Of a stretch of DNA of 15,670 bases, positions 1-6,498 are shown piece after piece. The stretch spans positions 1 through 15,670 of the forward strand of contig JAZQZM010000071.1 of assembly GCA_045634085.1 (NCBI GenBank), read 5' to 3'. Source of the DNA: HGM04593 sp045634085 (GTDB lineage Bacteria > Bacteroidota > Bacteroidia > Bacteroidales > Bacteroidaceae). The notes beneath the pieces were generated by a model that made no database searches, was not told where the DNA came from, and saw only the letters and a list, made by a program, of their open reading frames with translations. The stretch's first letter is position 1, and every line of letters begins with the position of its first letter. The position numbers and the translations under genes were made by a program.

Positions 1-1
1 G

Positions 2-247
2 GGCGTTGCATATACAATGCTCGCCAGATGGTATGATAGGGTGGAAAGAAGTGGATTTGTTGCATTTGCAAAGGTTATGAGAACCATATATATGCACTAT
101 GAGAAAATACTGAACTTCTTTGACAAACGTTCTACAAATGCTGCATCAGAGTCTTTTAATGCAAAAATCAAAGCTTTTAGGGCACAGTTCAGAGGTGTAA
201 AAGATAAAGATTTTTTCCTTTTCAGGTTATCAAAATTATATGCTTGA
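2..247 (+). CDS. ISL3-family transposase, C-terminal part
   Basis: This is the last 81 codons of a DDE transposase that begins before the window; the frame is open from base 2 to the TGA at 245-247. The segment NAASESFNAKIKAF is the conserved C-terminal block of ISL3 transposases and contains the catalytic glutamate (the E of DDE) in ASESF. The following FRGVKDKDFFLFRLSKLYA tail is typical of the ISAon1-like group in Bacteroidota. The protein would cut and rejoin DNA at the ends of its own element. Nothing in the visible part is broken: there is no frameshift or internal stop, so the element may be intact, but this depends on sequence to the left. The family assignment is from recognised motifs, and the exact IS name is not claimed. 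Confidence 0.82.
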   Translation, partial: GVAYTMLARWYDRVERSGFVAFAKVMRTIYMHYEKILNFFDKRSTNAASESFNAKIKAFRAQFRGVKDKDFFLFRLSKLYA

Positions 248-287
248 TCCTGAAATCCCTCAGAATTTTATGTTGATCCAAAACAAT

Positions 288-307
288 TGTTGGACATATG
301 TTGGACA
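288..307. repeat. Direct repeat, two copies of TGTTGGACA
   Basis: Two identical 9-base copies start at 288 and 299, giving an 11-base period, about one helical turn. They lie in the presumed IS terminal region and could be subterminal transposase binding sites. That role is inference; a chance repeat in A/T-rich DNA is possible. Confidence 0.4.
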
Positions 308-312
308 AAAAG

Positions 313-359
313 AGGAAAAGAAAAACGCTAACAACTTAATTTTTAAGTCATTAGCGTTT
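313..359 (-). terminator. Rho-independent terminator of tRNA-Phe
   Basis: The outer arms AAACGCTAA (323-331) and TTAGCGTTT (351-359) pair perfectly. After a small CA/CA internal loop, ACTTAA (334-339) pairs with TTAAGT (343-348) around a three-base loop. Read on the minus strand, the stem is followed by a T-rich tract (TTTTTCTTTTCC). It lies 7 bases past the tRNA 3' end. The plus-strand side has only a short T run, so it works mainly for the tRNA. Confidence 0.85.
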
Positions 360-366
360 CTGCAAG

Positions 367-439
367 TGGTGCCACCAGGAATCGAACCGGGGACACAAGG
401 ATTTTCAGTCCTTTGCTCTACCAACTGAGCTATGGCACC
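367..439 (-). tRNA. tRNA-Phe (anticodon GAA)
   Basis: The minus strand folds into a complete 73-base cloverleaf. The acceptor GGTGCCA pairs with TGGCACC, the discriminator base is A, the D arm is AGCTCAGTTGGTAGAGC, and the T loop is GTTCGATTC. The anticodon stem AAGGA/TCCTT encloses the loop CTGAAAA, giving anticodon GAA for phenylalanine. CCA is not encoded, as is usual in Bacteroidota, so it must be added after transcription. The gene has its own promoter and terminator and is divergent from tRNA-Pro. Confidence 0.96.
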
Positions 440-455
440 GTCTTGTTTGCGAGTG

Positions 456-487
456 CAAAGGTATGACAAGTTTTTGGTTCGTGCAAA
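456..487 (-). promoter_or_regulatory. Promoter of tRNA-Phe, Bacteroidota type
   Basis: On the minus strand TTTG (487-484) is followed after exactly 20 bases by TACCTTTG (463-456), a perfect match to the -33 TTTG / -7 TAnnTTTG consensus. Transcription should begin near 449, giving a leader of about 10 bases before the tRNA. The same -7 box TACCTTTG with the same 20-base spacer occurs before the CAT tRNA at the right end of the window. Confidence 0.85.
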
Positions 488-511
488 TATTTTGATAAAA
501 ATCTTCAAAAA

Positions 512-543
512 TTTCTTCGTTATATATTTTTGCTATATATTTG
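512..543 (+). promoter_or_regulatory. Promoter of tRNA-Pro, Bacteroidota type
   Basis: TATATTTG at 536-543 matches the -7 consensus TAnnTTTG. Twenty bases upstream, TTTC at 512-515 is one mismatch from the -33 TTTG. Transcription should start near 550. It is back to back with the tRNA-Phe promoter. Confidence 0.65.
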
Positions 544-578
544 CACTGCTGAAACGTCACATATGCGTGGCTGCACGG

Positions 579-651
579 CGGAATGTAGCGCAGTTGGTAG
601 CGCACTACGTTCGGGACGTAGGGGTCGGGCGTTCGAGTCGCCTCATTCCGA
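579..651 (+). tRNA. tRNA-Pro (anticodon CGG)
   Basis: A complete 73-base cloverleaf is visible. The acceptor CGGAATG pairs with CATTCCG, the discriminator is A651, and the T loop is GTTCGAGTC. The anticodon stem CTACG/CGTAG encloses TTCGGGA, giving anticodon CGG, which reads the proline codon CCG. CCA is not encoded. The C1-G72 pair at the start of the acceptor is a known proline tRNA trait in bacteria. A strong terminator follows six bases later, so the gene is transcribed alone. Confidence 0.95.
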
Positions 652-656
652 CGCTT

Positions 657-692
657 AAAAAACGGACATCTCTTAGTGAGGTGTCCGTTTTT
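657..692. terminator. Bidirectional terminator between tRNA-Pro and the ABC permease
   Basis: A stem of about 15 pairs, including one G-T wobble, is formed by 658-672 and 678-692 around the loop TTAGT. The core is ACGGACA / TGTCCGT. The stem ends in A6 on the left and T5 on the right, so each strand has a U tract after the hairpin. It serves tRNA-Pro on plus and the exporter operon (stop at 698) on minus. Confidence 0.9.
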
Positions 693-697
693 CTTTG

Positions 698-2023
698 TCA
701 ATTATATCTCATCCACTTCCACAGTTCCTTGAACGACGGCTTGCTGCCGTGTACCAGTATTCCTACGCGGTAGATTTTGCCGGCGAACCATACTGCGGCG
801 ATGAATGTGCCTGTCAGTATTCCCAGTGACAGCAGTATCTCCCATGTGGGTATGTCGTATGGTATGCGTGCCATCATGACTATGGGCGAGGTTAGCGGTA
901 TCATCGAGAACCAGAAGGCGATGTCGGATGTCGGGTCGTTGATTACTGACATCATTACCAGCAGGCTGAGTATGATTGGGATTGTAATGGGTGTCTGCAG
1001 CTGCTGTGCATCCTGCGGGGTGTCAACGGCTGAGCCTACTGCAGCGAACAGTGCTGCGTAGAGCAGGAATCCGCCCATCATGAATACAATGAGTGATGCT
1101 ATTATCTTTATGAGGTAGCCTACGTCGGTGAGTGTTACCAGGGCCTGCAGTAGGTCCATGTCGGCGTTTATGCCAAGGCTGTCGGGTGAGGCGCCCTGTT
1201 GCAGCATGCCCACTGCCATTGCAACCTCGTTGGGAATGATTTCGGGTATGACGAAATATCCCACGCCTACGATTATTGCCAGCCATATCGCAATCTGCAG
1301 CAGTGCCACGCTTGCCACGCCAAGAATCTTGCCTGTCATCATCTCCAGCGGGTGTACGGTGGATACCATTACCTCCAGCACTCGACTGTTCTTCTCTTCA
1401 ATGACCGACTGCATTACCATTACTCCGTAGAGCAGGATGAACATGTAGAGCATGAAACTGAGTACGTATGCTATGACTGTTGCCACAATGGAGGAGTTTG
1501 TCTTGGCTCCGCTTTCGTCATCACTGCCGTCGTTTGAGAATGACTGCAGGTTGATGTCGGTCTGCACATTTGCCATGATGACGGCAAGGTCCTCAATGTT
1601 CTGTTTCTGCAGCTTTATCCCTTCTATTACCATCTTCAGCTGCGAGGCGATGTTCATTTCGGTGGTTATTGAGGCCACGGAGTTCGTGTACAGGCGCACG
1701 TCGGACGGGTTTGTCATGATATCTTTGCCAATGTGCAGTATGGCAAACTCGCCTGTGTACTCCTTGCGGGCAATCTCAACGGGCAGTGGTATCATCTCAA
1801 AGGTCATGTCACCATTGTTCTGCAGCAGCTGGCCCACACTCTTGCTGTCATCCACAACAATGATGTTCTTTGGCGTGTTGCCCGAGTATTCGGTAAGTAG
1901 TGCCGGTGCCACCATGAGTCCTATCATTAGCAACGGTGTCAGCAGGGTAGTGATGATGAATGATTTTTTGCGGACACGTTCGTTGAACTCGCGTCCTATT
2001 ATTATTCCAATCTTGCTTTTCAT
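698..2023 (-). CDS. ABC-2 type exporter permease (NatB-like)
   Basis: This 441-residue inner-membrane protein is the permease half of an ABC exporter of the NatB/COG1668 type. It has a first membrane helix at about residues 21-45, then a long extracytoplasmic domain up to about 180, then a bundle of five or more helices. The motif EEKNSRVLEVM followed by a P-L-E-M-M-T-G-K stretch after the second helix is the cytoplasmic coupling segment typical of this permease family. It lies 11 bases after the ATPase gene, so the two are one operon. NatAB was first described as a sodium exporter in Bacillus, but the family is broad, and the substrate here cannot be told from sequence. The start ATG directly follows the ATPase stop, there is no Shine-Dalgarno, and the length is normal. 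The operon ends at the bidirectional terminator. Confidence 0.9.
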   Translation of the reverse strand: MKSKIGIIIGREFNERVRKKSFIITTLLTPLLMIGLMVAPALLTEYSGNTPKNIIVVDDSKSVGQLLQNNGDMTFEMIPLPVEIARKEYTGEFAILHIGKDIMTNPSDVRLYTNSVASITTEMNIASQLKMVIEGIKLQKQNIEDLAVIMANVQTDINLQSFSNDGSDDESGAKTNSSIVATVIAYVLSFMLYMFILLYGVMVMQSVIEEKNSRVLEVMVSTVHPLEMMTGKILGVASVALLQIAIWLAIIVGVGYFVIPEIIPNEVAMAVGMLQQGASPDSLGINADMDLLQALVTLTDVGYLIKIIASLIVFMMGGFLLYAALFAAVGSAVDTPQDAQQLQTPITIPIILSLLVMMSVINDPTSDIAFWFSMIPLTSPIVMMARIPYDIPTWEILLSLGILTGTFIAAVWFAGKIYRVGILVHGSKPSFKELWKWMRYN

Positions 2024-2034
2024 GGTTTACGGTT

Positions 2035-2955
2035 TTATAGGTTGTTGTTTACGGCACGGATGAAGATGTCGTTCATTGATGGGATTATCTCACTGAAAGA
2101 ACGCAGTTCCACGCTTTCGTTTGTAGCTGCTATTACCTGGCGCACCTGGGTGTCGGCTGCAATGTGTACTTTCATTCTGTTGTAGCCCACAGTGGCCGGC
2201 TCCGATTCCATAATCTCGCATATTCCGCCCAGTGCAGCCTTCAGTTCATCCTCCTTGCCTCGGTAGTCAATCTCGAAGATATTTGCGCCGTGCTTGCGTC
2301 TTATCTCATCTACGTTGCCCGAGAGGATGTTCCTTGACTTGTCAATGAGTGTTATGTGGTCGCATATCTCCTCGACCGACGACATGTTGTGTGTGGAGAA
2401 GATGATTGTTGTGCCCTTGTCGCGTAGTGCCAGAATCTCACTCTTCAGCAGATTGGCGTTTATGGGGTCGAATCCCGAGAACGGTTCGTCGAAGATGAGC
2501 AGTCTGGGCTCATGCAGCACAGTGGTGATGAACTGTACTTTCTGCGCCATGCCTTTTGAGAGTTCGCCGATGCTTCTGTTCCACCACTCCTCGATGCCGA
2601 ACTTCTGGAACCATGCCTGCAGCTTTACTGTGGCCTCCTTGCTTGACATGCCTCTGAGGCGTGCGAAGAATATTGCCTGTTCGCCGACCTTCATGTTCTT
2701 GTAGAGTCCGCGTTCCTCGGGCATGTAGCCGATGCGGCTGATGTCTTCGGCGCCAATCTCCTTGCCGTCGAAGAGTACGCGCCCCTTGTCGGGGGCTGTT
2801 ATGCGGTTGATGATGCGCAGCAGGGTTGTCTTTCCTGCTCCATTTGGGCCCAGCAGGCCATATATTGACCCTTCGGGAATTGAGAGTGATACGTTGTCAA
2901 GTGCCACGTGGTTGGCATAGCTCTTGGTCACGTTTTCAATTTTTAGCAAATCCAT
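2035..2955 (-). CDS. ABC transporter ATP-binding protein (NatA-like)
   Basis: This 306-residue ATPase powers the permease encoded just downstream. Visible motifs are Walker A GPNGAGKTT (36-44), signature LSKGMAQ (132-138), Walker B LLIFDEP (152-158), D-loop GFDP and the switch histidine H189 in FSTHNM. The Q-loop position carries glutamate in MPEERGLY (78-85), which is usual for this exporter subfamily and not a defect. A C-terminal domain of about 90 residues (DUF4162-like) follows the ATPase core. It is the first gene of a two-gene minus-strand operon, with a -7 box about 27 bases upstream of the start and a C8 tract beyond that. The ATG at 2955 gives the normal N-terminus (LLKIENVTKSY). 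Function as an exporter ATPase is sure; the substrate is unknown. Confidence 0.92.
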   Translation of the reverse strand: MDLLKIENVTKSYANHVALDNVSLSIPEGSIYGLLGPNGAGKTTLLRIINRITAPDKGRVLFDGKEIGAEDISRIGYMPEERGLYKNMKVGEQAIFFARLRGMSSKEATVKLQAWFQKFGIEEWWNRSIGELSKGMAQKVQFITTVLHEPRLLIFDEPFSGFDPINANLLKSEILALRDKGTTIIFSTHNMSSVEEICDHITLIDKSRNILSGNVDEIRRKHGANIFEIDYRGKEDELKAALGGICEIMESEPATVGYNRMKVHIAADTQVRQVIAATNESVELRSFSEIIPSMNDIFIRAVNNNL

Positions 2956-2981
2956 AATTGTTGATTTTTGTTTTGGTTCGG

Positions 2982-2989
2982 CAAAGTTA
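2982..2989 (-). promoter_or_regulatory. -7 promoter box of the ABC exporter operon
   Basis: TAACTTTG on the minus strand matches TAnnTTTG and lies 27 bases before the ATPase start codon. No TTTG is present at the expected -33 distance; that place (about 3010-3013) is inside a run of eight G on the minus strand. The promoter is therefore either weak or helped by a regulator. Confidence 0.55.
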
Positions 2990-3007
2990 TATGAACTTCG
3001 GGATTTA

Positions 3008-3015
3008 CCCCCCCC
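3008..3015. repeat. C8 homopolymer tract
   Basis: Eight consecutive C (G8 on minus) lie between the divergent exporter and HAD promoters, at the -33 position of the exporter promoter. Runs this long are rare outside phase-variable loci, and no coding region is affected. Confidence 0.6.
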
Positions 3016-3070
3016 ATTAGTTAATATTTGTTAATAATTTTTTATTCTGGTTTTTGAGGCAGAACATTTT

Positions 3071-3112
3071 GCCCAGTACCGGTGGACCTGTGTGTTCCGG
3101 TACCTCCCGGGC
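3071..3112. repeat. Inverted repeat in divergent promoter region
   Basis: GTACCGG (3076-3082) pairs with CCGGTAC (3097-3103) around a 14-base loop, and GCCC (3071-3074) can pair with GGGC (3109-3112) outside it. There is no T tract, so it is not a normal terminator. It lies upstream of the HAD -7 box and could be an operator or structural element. The rest of the 305-base gap holds only the two promoters, the C8 tract and A/T-rich DNA. Confidence 0.45.
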
Positions 3113-3133
3113 CAAATGCAAATTTAGGTAAAA

Positions 3134-3165
3134 TTTTCGTATACTGGAATTTTTCCATAAATTTG
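3134..3165 (+). promoter_or_regulatory. Promoter of the HAD-ribF operon
   Basis: TAAATTTG at 3158-3165 matches the -7 consensus, and TTTT at 3134-3137 is one base off the -33 TTTG with a 20-base spacer. Transcription should begin near 3172, leaving an untranslated leader of about 90 bases. I see no FMN riboswitch fold in that leader. Confidence 0.55.
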
Positions 3166-3260
3166 CAACAGGCTGCGGTCGTGTGTGGCGGTGTCTGTGC
3201 AATGATGTCGGTGCCGGCTTATATCCGTTCCCGCCTCTCTCTCTTAAAAGATGAATACAT

Positions 3261-3905
3261 ATGTTTTCGGGTAAGAAAGTTCTTATATTTGACCTTGGCG
3301 GTGTGCTCATTGACCTGCATATCGAACGTTCGTTCATGGCGCTTGTATCAATGGGTGTCGATGCCTCCCTGCTCACCGAGAGGGCATGTCTCATGAATGA
3401 GTTTATGATGAAATATGACCGTGGTGATATCTCCACGGCCGAGATGTTCGGGTATATGGCATCGCAGTTGCCTGCGGCTGTACGCGAGGGACTGGGCGAT
3501 GCGCTTGATGCCCGCCTTCACCAGGTGTGGAACATGATGCTTGGCGAGTATGCCCCGTACAAGTTCGAGTGTCTTCGCCGTCTGCGCGATGGCGGTCACC
3601 GCGTGGTGATGCTCAGCAATATAAACGATGGGCATTGGGGCGAGGTGGAGAGCCGCTTCCAGGCGACAATGGGCGAACCTTTGTCAAACTATTTCGATGC
3701 TTTGTATCTCTCCTACCGCATGCGCAAACGCAAACCCGAACCTGAGATTTTCCAGGAACTGCTGGCTGCCGAGAATGTTGAGGCTGCCGATTGCATGTTC
3801 TTCGACGATTCAGCCGAGAACTGCGAGGTGGCGCGTAGCCTTGGCATTGATGCTGTGCTGATGAAACGCAATGCTCCATGGGGCGAGGAAATACTTAACG
3901 GTTGA
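3261..3905 (+). CDS. HAD-superfamily phosphatase, YihX-like
   Basis: This 214-residue cytoplasmic hydrolase carries all four HAD motifs: nucleophile D11 in FDLGGVL, S119 in VVMLSN, K158 in RKRKPEPEIF, and the acidic pair D182-D183 in FFDDSAEN. A helical cap lies between motifs I and II (about 20-100). Motif I has glycine at the usual second aspartate (DLGG), a feature shared with the YihX / epoxide-hydrolase-like branch; E. coli YihX is a glucose-1-phosphate phosphatase with DLGN there. The substrate is not certain. The stop is only three bases before the ribF start, so the two are surely co-transcribed, and a phosphatase role in flavin metabolism is possible. The start ATG has no Shine-Dalgarno but is preceded by an A-rich leader, and the downstream reading matches the family N-terminus. 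Confidence 0.88.
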   Translation: MFSGKKVLIFDLGGVLIDLHIERSFMALVSMGVDASLLTERACLMNEFMMKYDRGDISTAEMFGYMASQLPAAVREGLGDALDARLHQVWNMMLGEYAPYKFECLRRLRDGGHRVVMLSNINDGHWGEVESRFQATMGEPLSNYFDALYLSYRMRKRKPEPEIFQELLAAENVEAADCMFFDDSAENCEVARSLGIDAVLMKRNAPWGEEILNG

Positions 3906-3908
3906 TTG

Positions 3909-4832
3909 ATGGAAATAATAACAGACATACACCGGTGTAGCAGCGTACCGTGCGCAGCCACCATAGGTTCTTTTGATGGTGTGCACCTTGGGCACAAGGC
4001 TATGATTGCCGAACTGCGCGAGGCTGCTGCAGCTGAAGGGCTGCCGCTTACGGTTGTGACCTTTGCGCGTCATCCGCGCCTGCTTTTCGACGGGGAGTGC
4101 GAACCGTTCCTGCTGACAACCGGGGACGAGAAGCTTGCCTTGCTTGAGAAGCTTGGTGTCGACAGGGTAGTGATGCTCGATTTTGACAGTTGCATGGCCT
4201 CCATGTGTGCCCAGCGCTTCATGCGAGAGGTGCTCGTTGAGGCTCTTGGCGTGAGGTTGCTCGGTGTGGGTTACGACCACCATTTTGGCAAGCCATGCGA
4301 GGGTGAGGGCTTTGAACAGTATGTGGCCTATGGCAAGGAACTCGGTGTTGAGGTCATGCGCCTTTCGCCGTTTGCCATTGAGGGCGGCAAGGTAAGCTCG
4401 ACAGTAGTGCGCCGTGCATTGGCTGCCGGCGATATGGAGGCTGCAAGGGCTGTCCTAGGGCATGGCTATCTCTTTGGCGGAAAGGTTGTCAAGGGTGCCG
4501 GCATAGGACGCGGCTTGGGATTCCCAACGGCCAATGTGCAGCTCGACGACGAGATGAAACTCCTGCCGTCAAACGGAGTGTACGAGGTCAATGCCGTGCT
4601 CGACGGCTGTCACTACAAGGGTGTGATGAATATTGGGGTGAATCCGACTGTGTGCGACAGAATGTTGCGTAGTATAGAGGTGCACCTCATTGATTTCGGC
4701 GCCGACATTTATGGCCGTAAAATTGTTGTGGAACCCTTGCGCCGTCTGCGTGGCGAGGTGAACTTCGGCAGCATCGAGGCTCTTAAACAGCAGATTGGAC
4801 TTGATGTGGAGAGAGTGAAACTAGGTATATGA
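3909..4832 (+). CDS. ribF: Bifunctional riboflavin kinase / FAD synthetase
   Basis: RibF phosphorylates riboflavin to FMN and adenylates FMN to FAD in the cytoplasm. The 307-residue protein has the usual two domains. The N-terminal nucleotidyltransferase shows GSFDGVHLGH (20-29), GYDHHFGK (121-128) and SSTVVRRAL (163-171). The C-terminal flavokinase shows GIGRGLGFPTANV (198-210), with the PTAN motif, then SNGVYEV, NIGVNPT (241-247) and the likely catalytic base E257 in SIEVHL. I chose the ATG at 3909 over the in-frame TTG at 3906 because it gives the family N-terminus and TTG is a rarer start. It follows the HAD gene by three bases (TGA TTG ATG) and precedes the CPBP gene by 31 bases. The length and motifs are normal, so the call is firm. 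Confidence 0.95.
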   Translation: MEIITDIHRCSSVPCAATIGSFDGVHLGHKAMIAELREAAAAEGLPLTVVTFARHPRLLFDGECEPFLLTTGDEKLALLEKLGVDRVVMLDFDSCMASMCAQRFMREVLVEALGVRLLGVGYDHHFGKPCEGEGFEQYVAYGKELGVEVMRLSPFAIEGGKVSSTVVRRALAAGDMEAARAVLGHGYLFGGKVVKGAGIGRGLGFPTANVQLDDEMKLLPSNGVYEVNAVLDGCHYKGVMNIGVNPTVCDRMLRSIEVHLIDFGADIYGRKIVVEPLRRLRGEVNFGSIEALKQQIGLDVERVKLGI

Positions 4833-4863
4833 TGATTACTGATATATTAAAACAGATAATGTT

Positions 4864-5757
4864 ATGAAGAATTTTTTTAAGATTACAGGTATTGTTCTGA
4901 TGTTGCTGGTGGTATATTCGATACTCCAGGGACTTTTTAGCGGTCTTGCAATAGGTGCATACATGGTTTATGCCTTAGTGACAGGTGCGCTGTCGCCCGA
5001 AATGCTCATGGATTATGAGGCGCTTGTCTCTTCTCCGGCAATGAGTGGCCCAATGATACATGCCATGGCTTGGGGACTTTTCCTCTCGGCGGCGACAATG
5101 CTGTTGTTCATCCATGTTACCAAACTGTTCCGTTTGCGCGTCTCGCTTTTCAACTCCATAGCCCCGATGCCGTTGTTGTGGTCAACACTGCTTGTGCTGA
5201 CTTCGATATTCGCGTTGAACATCTTTGTACAGTGGTTCCCTCTTGAGAATATCCTCGAGAATGAGTTTCAGGGCCTGAGCCATAATGTGATAGGTGCATT
5301 TACAATCGCAGTTCTTGCCCCGGTGCTCGAGGAGGTTATGTTCCGTGGCGCCATACAGGGATACATAATGCGCAAGGTACGTTCTCCATGGGTAGCGATA
5401 GTTGTGGCATCGCTTATATTCGGTGTCTTCCACATGAATCCGGTGCAGATTGTCTATGCGACTCTGTTGGGAGTTATTCTTGGATGGATATATTATCGCA
5501 CAGGCAGCCTCATGTCGGTGATTGTAGGACACGTTCTTAACAATACAATTGCAACGGTGACTGAGTTGGTATTAGGCGCCGAGGCTGAGGTTGAACTGCT
5601 TCCCGACATGTCGCAGGGTGCTACAATTGCAGTCGAGGCCGGAACATTCGTGCTCTTCGCGGCGCTGTCACTGCTGTTCGCTTATAAGCTGAACAAGTCG
5701 CTGTCGGCTGTCCCCAGTCCATGGCATGAGAGTGACGAGGTGCTGGAATGCCAATGA
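4864..5757 (+). CDS. CPBP family intramembrane protease
   Basis: This 297-residue polytopic membrane protein belongs to the CPBP/Rce1-like (Abi) family of intramembrane glutamic proteases. The active-site motifs are in order: EEVMFR with E156-E157 and R161, FGVFH (186-190), and GHVLNN (222-227). Hydrophobic helices are visible at about 7-40, 65-90, 103-122, 140-158, 175-190, 195-210 and 250-275. The substrate is unknown. Some family members process prenylated or leader peptides, while many bacterial ones have no known target. It lies 31 bases after ribF in the same direction, so it is probably the last gene of that operon, though no functional link is evident. The gene end faces the YgjP-type gene with a gap of 19 bases. 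Confidence 0.88.
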   Translation: MKNFFKITGIVLMLLVVYSILQGLFSGLAIGAYMVYALVTGALSPEMLMDYEALVSSPAMSGPMIHAMAWGLFLSAATMLLFIHVTKLFRLRVSLFNSIAPMPLLWSTLLVLTSIFALNIFVQWFPLENILENEFQGLSHNVIGAFTIAVLAPVLEEVMFRGAIQGYIMRKVRSPWVAIVVASLIFGVFHMNPVQIVYATLLGVILGWIYYRTGSLMSVIVGHVLNNTIATVTELVLGAEAEVELLPDMSQGATIAVEAGTFVLFAALSLLFAYKLNKSLSAVPSPWHESDEVLECQ

Positions 5758-5769
5758 TGCGTCATTTTT
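5753..5769 (+). terminator. Possible weak terminator at the end of the CPBP gene
   Basis: AATGA (5753-5757, including the stop codon) pairs with TCATT (5762-5766) around TGCG, and T5 runs from 5765. The stem is only five A/T-rich pairs, so termination would be weak. No better hairpin is seen in the 19-base convergent gap. Confidence 0.3.
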
Positions 5770-5776
5770 CAGCAGT

Positions 5777-6493
5777 CTAATATTCCGGCAACCTGTTCCC
5801 CTCATCTTTGAGGCACGCGCGCAGTTCCTTGGCGCGTGCGGGCGCTGTGTGGCTGTCCATCAGTGCCCAGAACCTTTCACTGTGGTTCATCTCCACGGTG
5901 TGGCACAGTTCGTGCAGCAGCACGTAGTCTATCAGCCTGTCTGGTAATAGTATGAGGCGCGTACTCAAGCTTATGTTTCCCGTAGAAGTGCAGCTGCCCC
6001 AGCGTGAACTCACTTCGCGTACCGTACACCTGCTGTAGCTGAAGCCATGTTTCATGGCAAGCTCCTTAAGGCGTTGCGGCAGCAGTTCCTTAGCACGGTG
6101 TTTTATCGCGGCATTGATGCCGCTGCGCAGAATCTGTTGCCTTTTCTCGCAGCTGTAGTCGCAACCTTGTGGGCACAGGATGGTGTAGTTGCCTTTGCCG
6201 CCGGTGAGCTTTGTACTCCTGTCGTTATACTCCTTTATGTTGAGCCTGAAATTCGGGGTCTCAATTGTGAAATTCTTGTCAATGTGAACCGGTCTCTTCT
6301 CCTGCTGCGCCGTCATTAGCCTTTCGCCGCATCTCTCCAGTGCTCTTTCAATGTCGGCATCGGTTGCATGTGGCGGTGCTGTCACATGAATGGCGTCAGG
6401 GCGCGCACGCATTATAATGCGGCGCGCCCTAGTATTGCGTGTCACAACAATACAGCCCCACTTGGGGTGCTTCATTGTGTTTTTGCAGAGCAT
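5777..6493 (-). CDS. YgjP-type metal-dependent hydrolase (DUF45)
   Basis: This 238-residue protein belongs to the YgjP/DUF45 zinc metallopeptidase-like family. The metal site is HELCH (194-198) with a further histidine at 204 in EMNHSERFW. The upstream block SSRWGSC (162-168) is the family hallmark. No signal peptide or membrane helix is present, so it acts in the cytoplasm. The E. coli homologue has been linked to nucleotide-level or protein hydrolysis without a settled substrate, so I do not name one. It begins five bases after the argB stop and is the last gene of the topA-aroK-speA-argB string. The ATG at 6493 is favoured by this spacing; a second ATG lies six codons in. The length is typical. 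Confidence 0.88.
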   Translation of the reverse strand: MLCKNTMKHPKWGCIVVTRNTRARRIIMRARPDAIHVTAPPHATDADIERALERCGERLMTAQQEKRPVHIDKNFTIETPNFRLNIKEYNDRSTKLTGGKGNYTILCPQGCDYSCEKRQQILRSGINAAIKHRAKELLPQRLKELAMKHGFSYSRCTVREVSSRWGSCTSTGNISLSTRLILLPDRLIDYVLLHELCHTVEMNHSERFWALMDSHTAPARAKELRACLKDEGNRLPEY

Positions 6494-6498
6494 TGCTG

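Larger units (their letters stand above)
1..307 (+). mobile_element. Right end of an ISL3-family insertion sequence (truncated by window edge)
   Basis: The stretch holds the end of an ISL3-type transposase gene followed by about 60 bases of A/T-rich non-coding DNA before the tRNA-Phe terminator. The exact IS boundary is not determined: I could not match a terminal inverted repeat because the left end lies outside the window. The right limit given is where the direct repeat TGTTGGACA ends, and it is a guess. The element sits just downstream of a tRNA gene, a common landing place that leaves the tRNA transcript intact. Confidence 0.5.

Noticed and set aside
1452..2063. 203-codon plus-strand open frame opposite the ABC permease
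   Set aside because: It is antisense to a clear permease gene, with no recognisable domain and low-complexity S/M-rich content.
3906..3908. TTG as the start of ribF
   Set aside because: The ATG directly after it gives the family N-terminus and a commoner start codon.
3261..5757. A defence or toxin system suggested by the CPBP (Abi-like) gene
   Set aside because: CPBP proteins are widespread membrane proteases; the neighbours are housekeeping genes and no toxin, immunity or leader peptide gene is seen.
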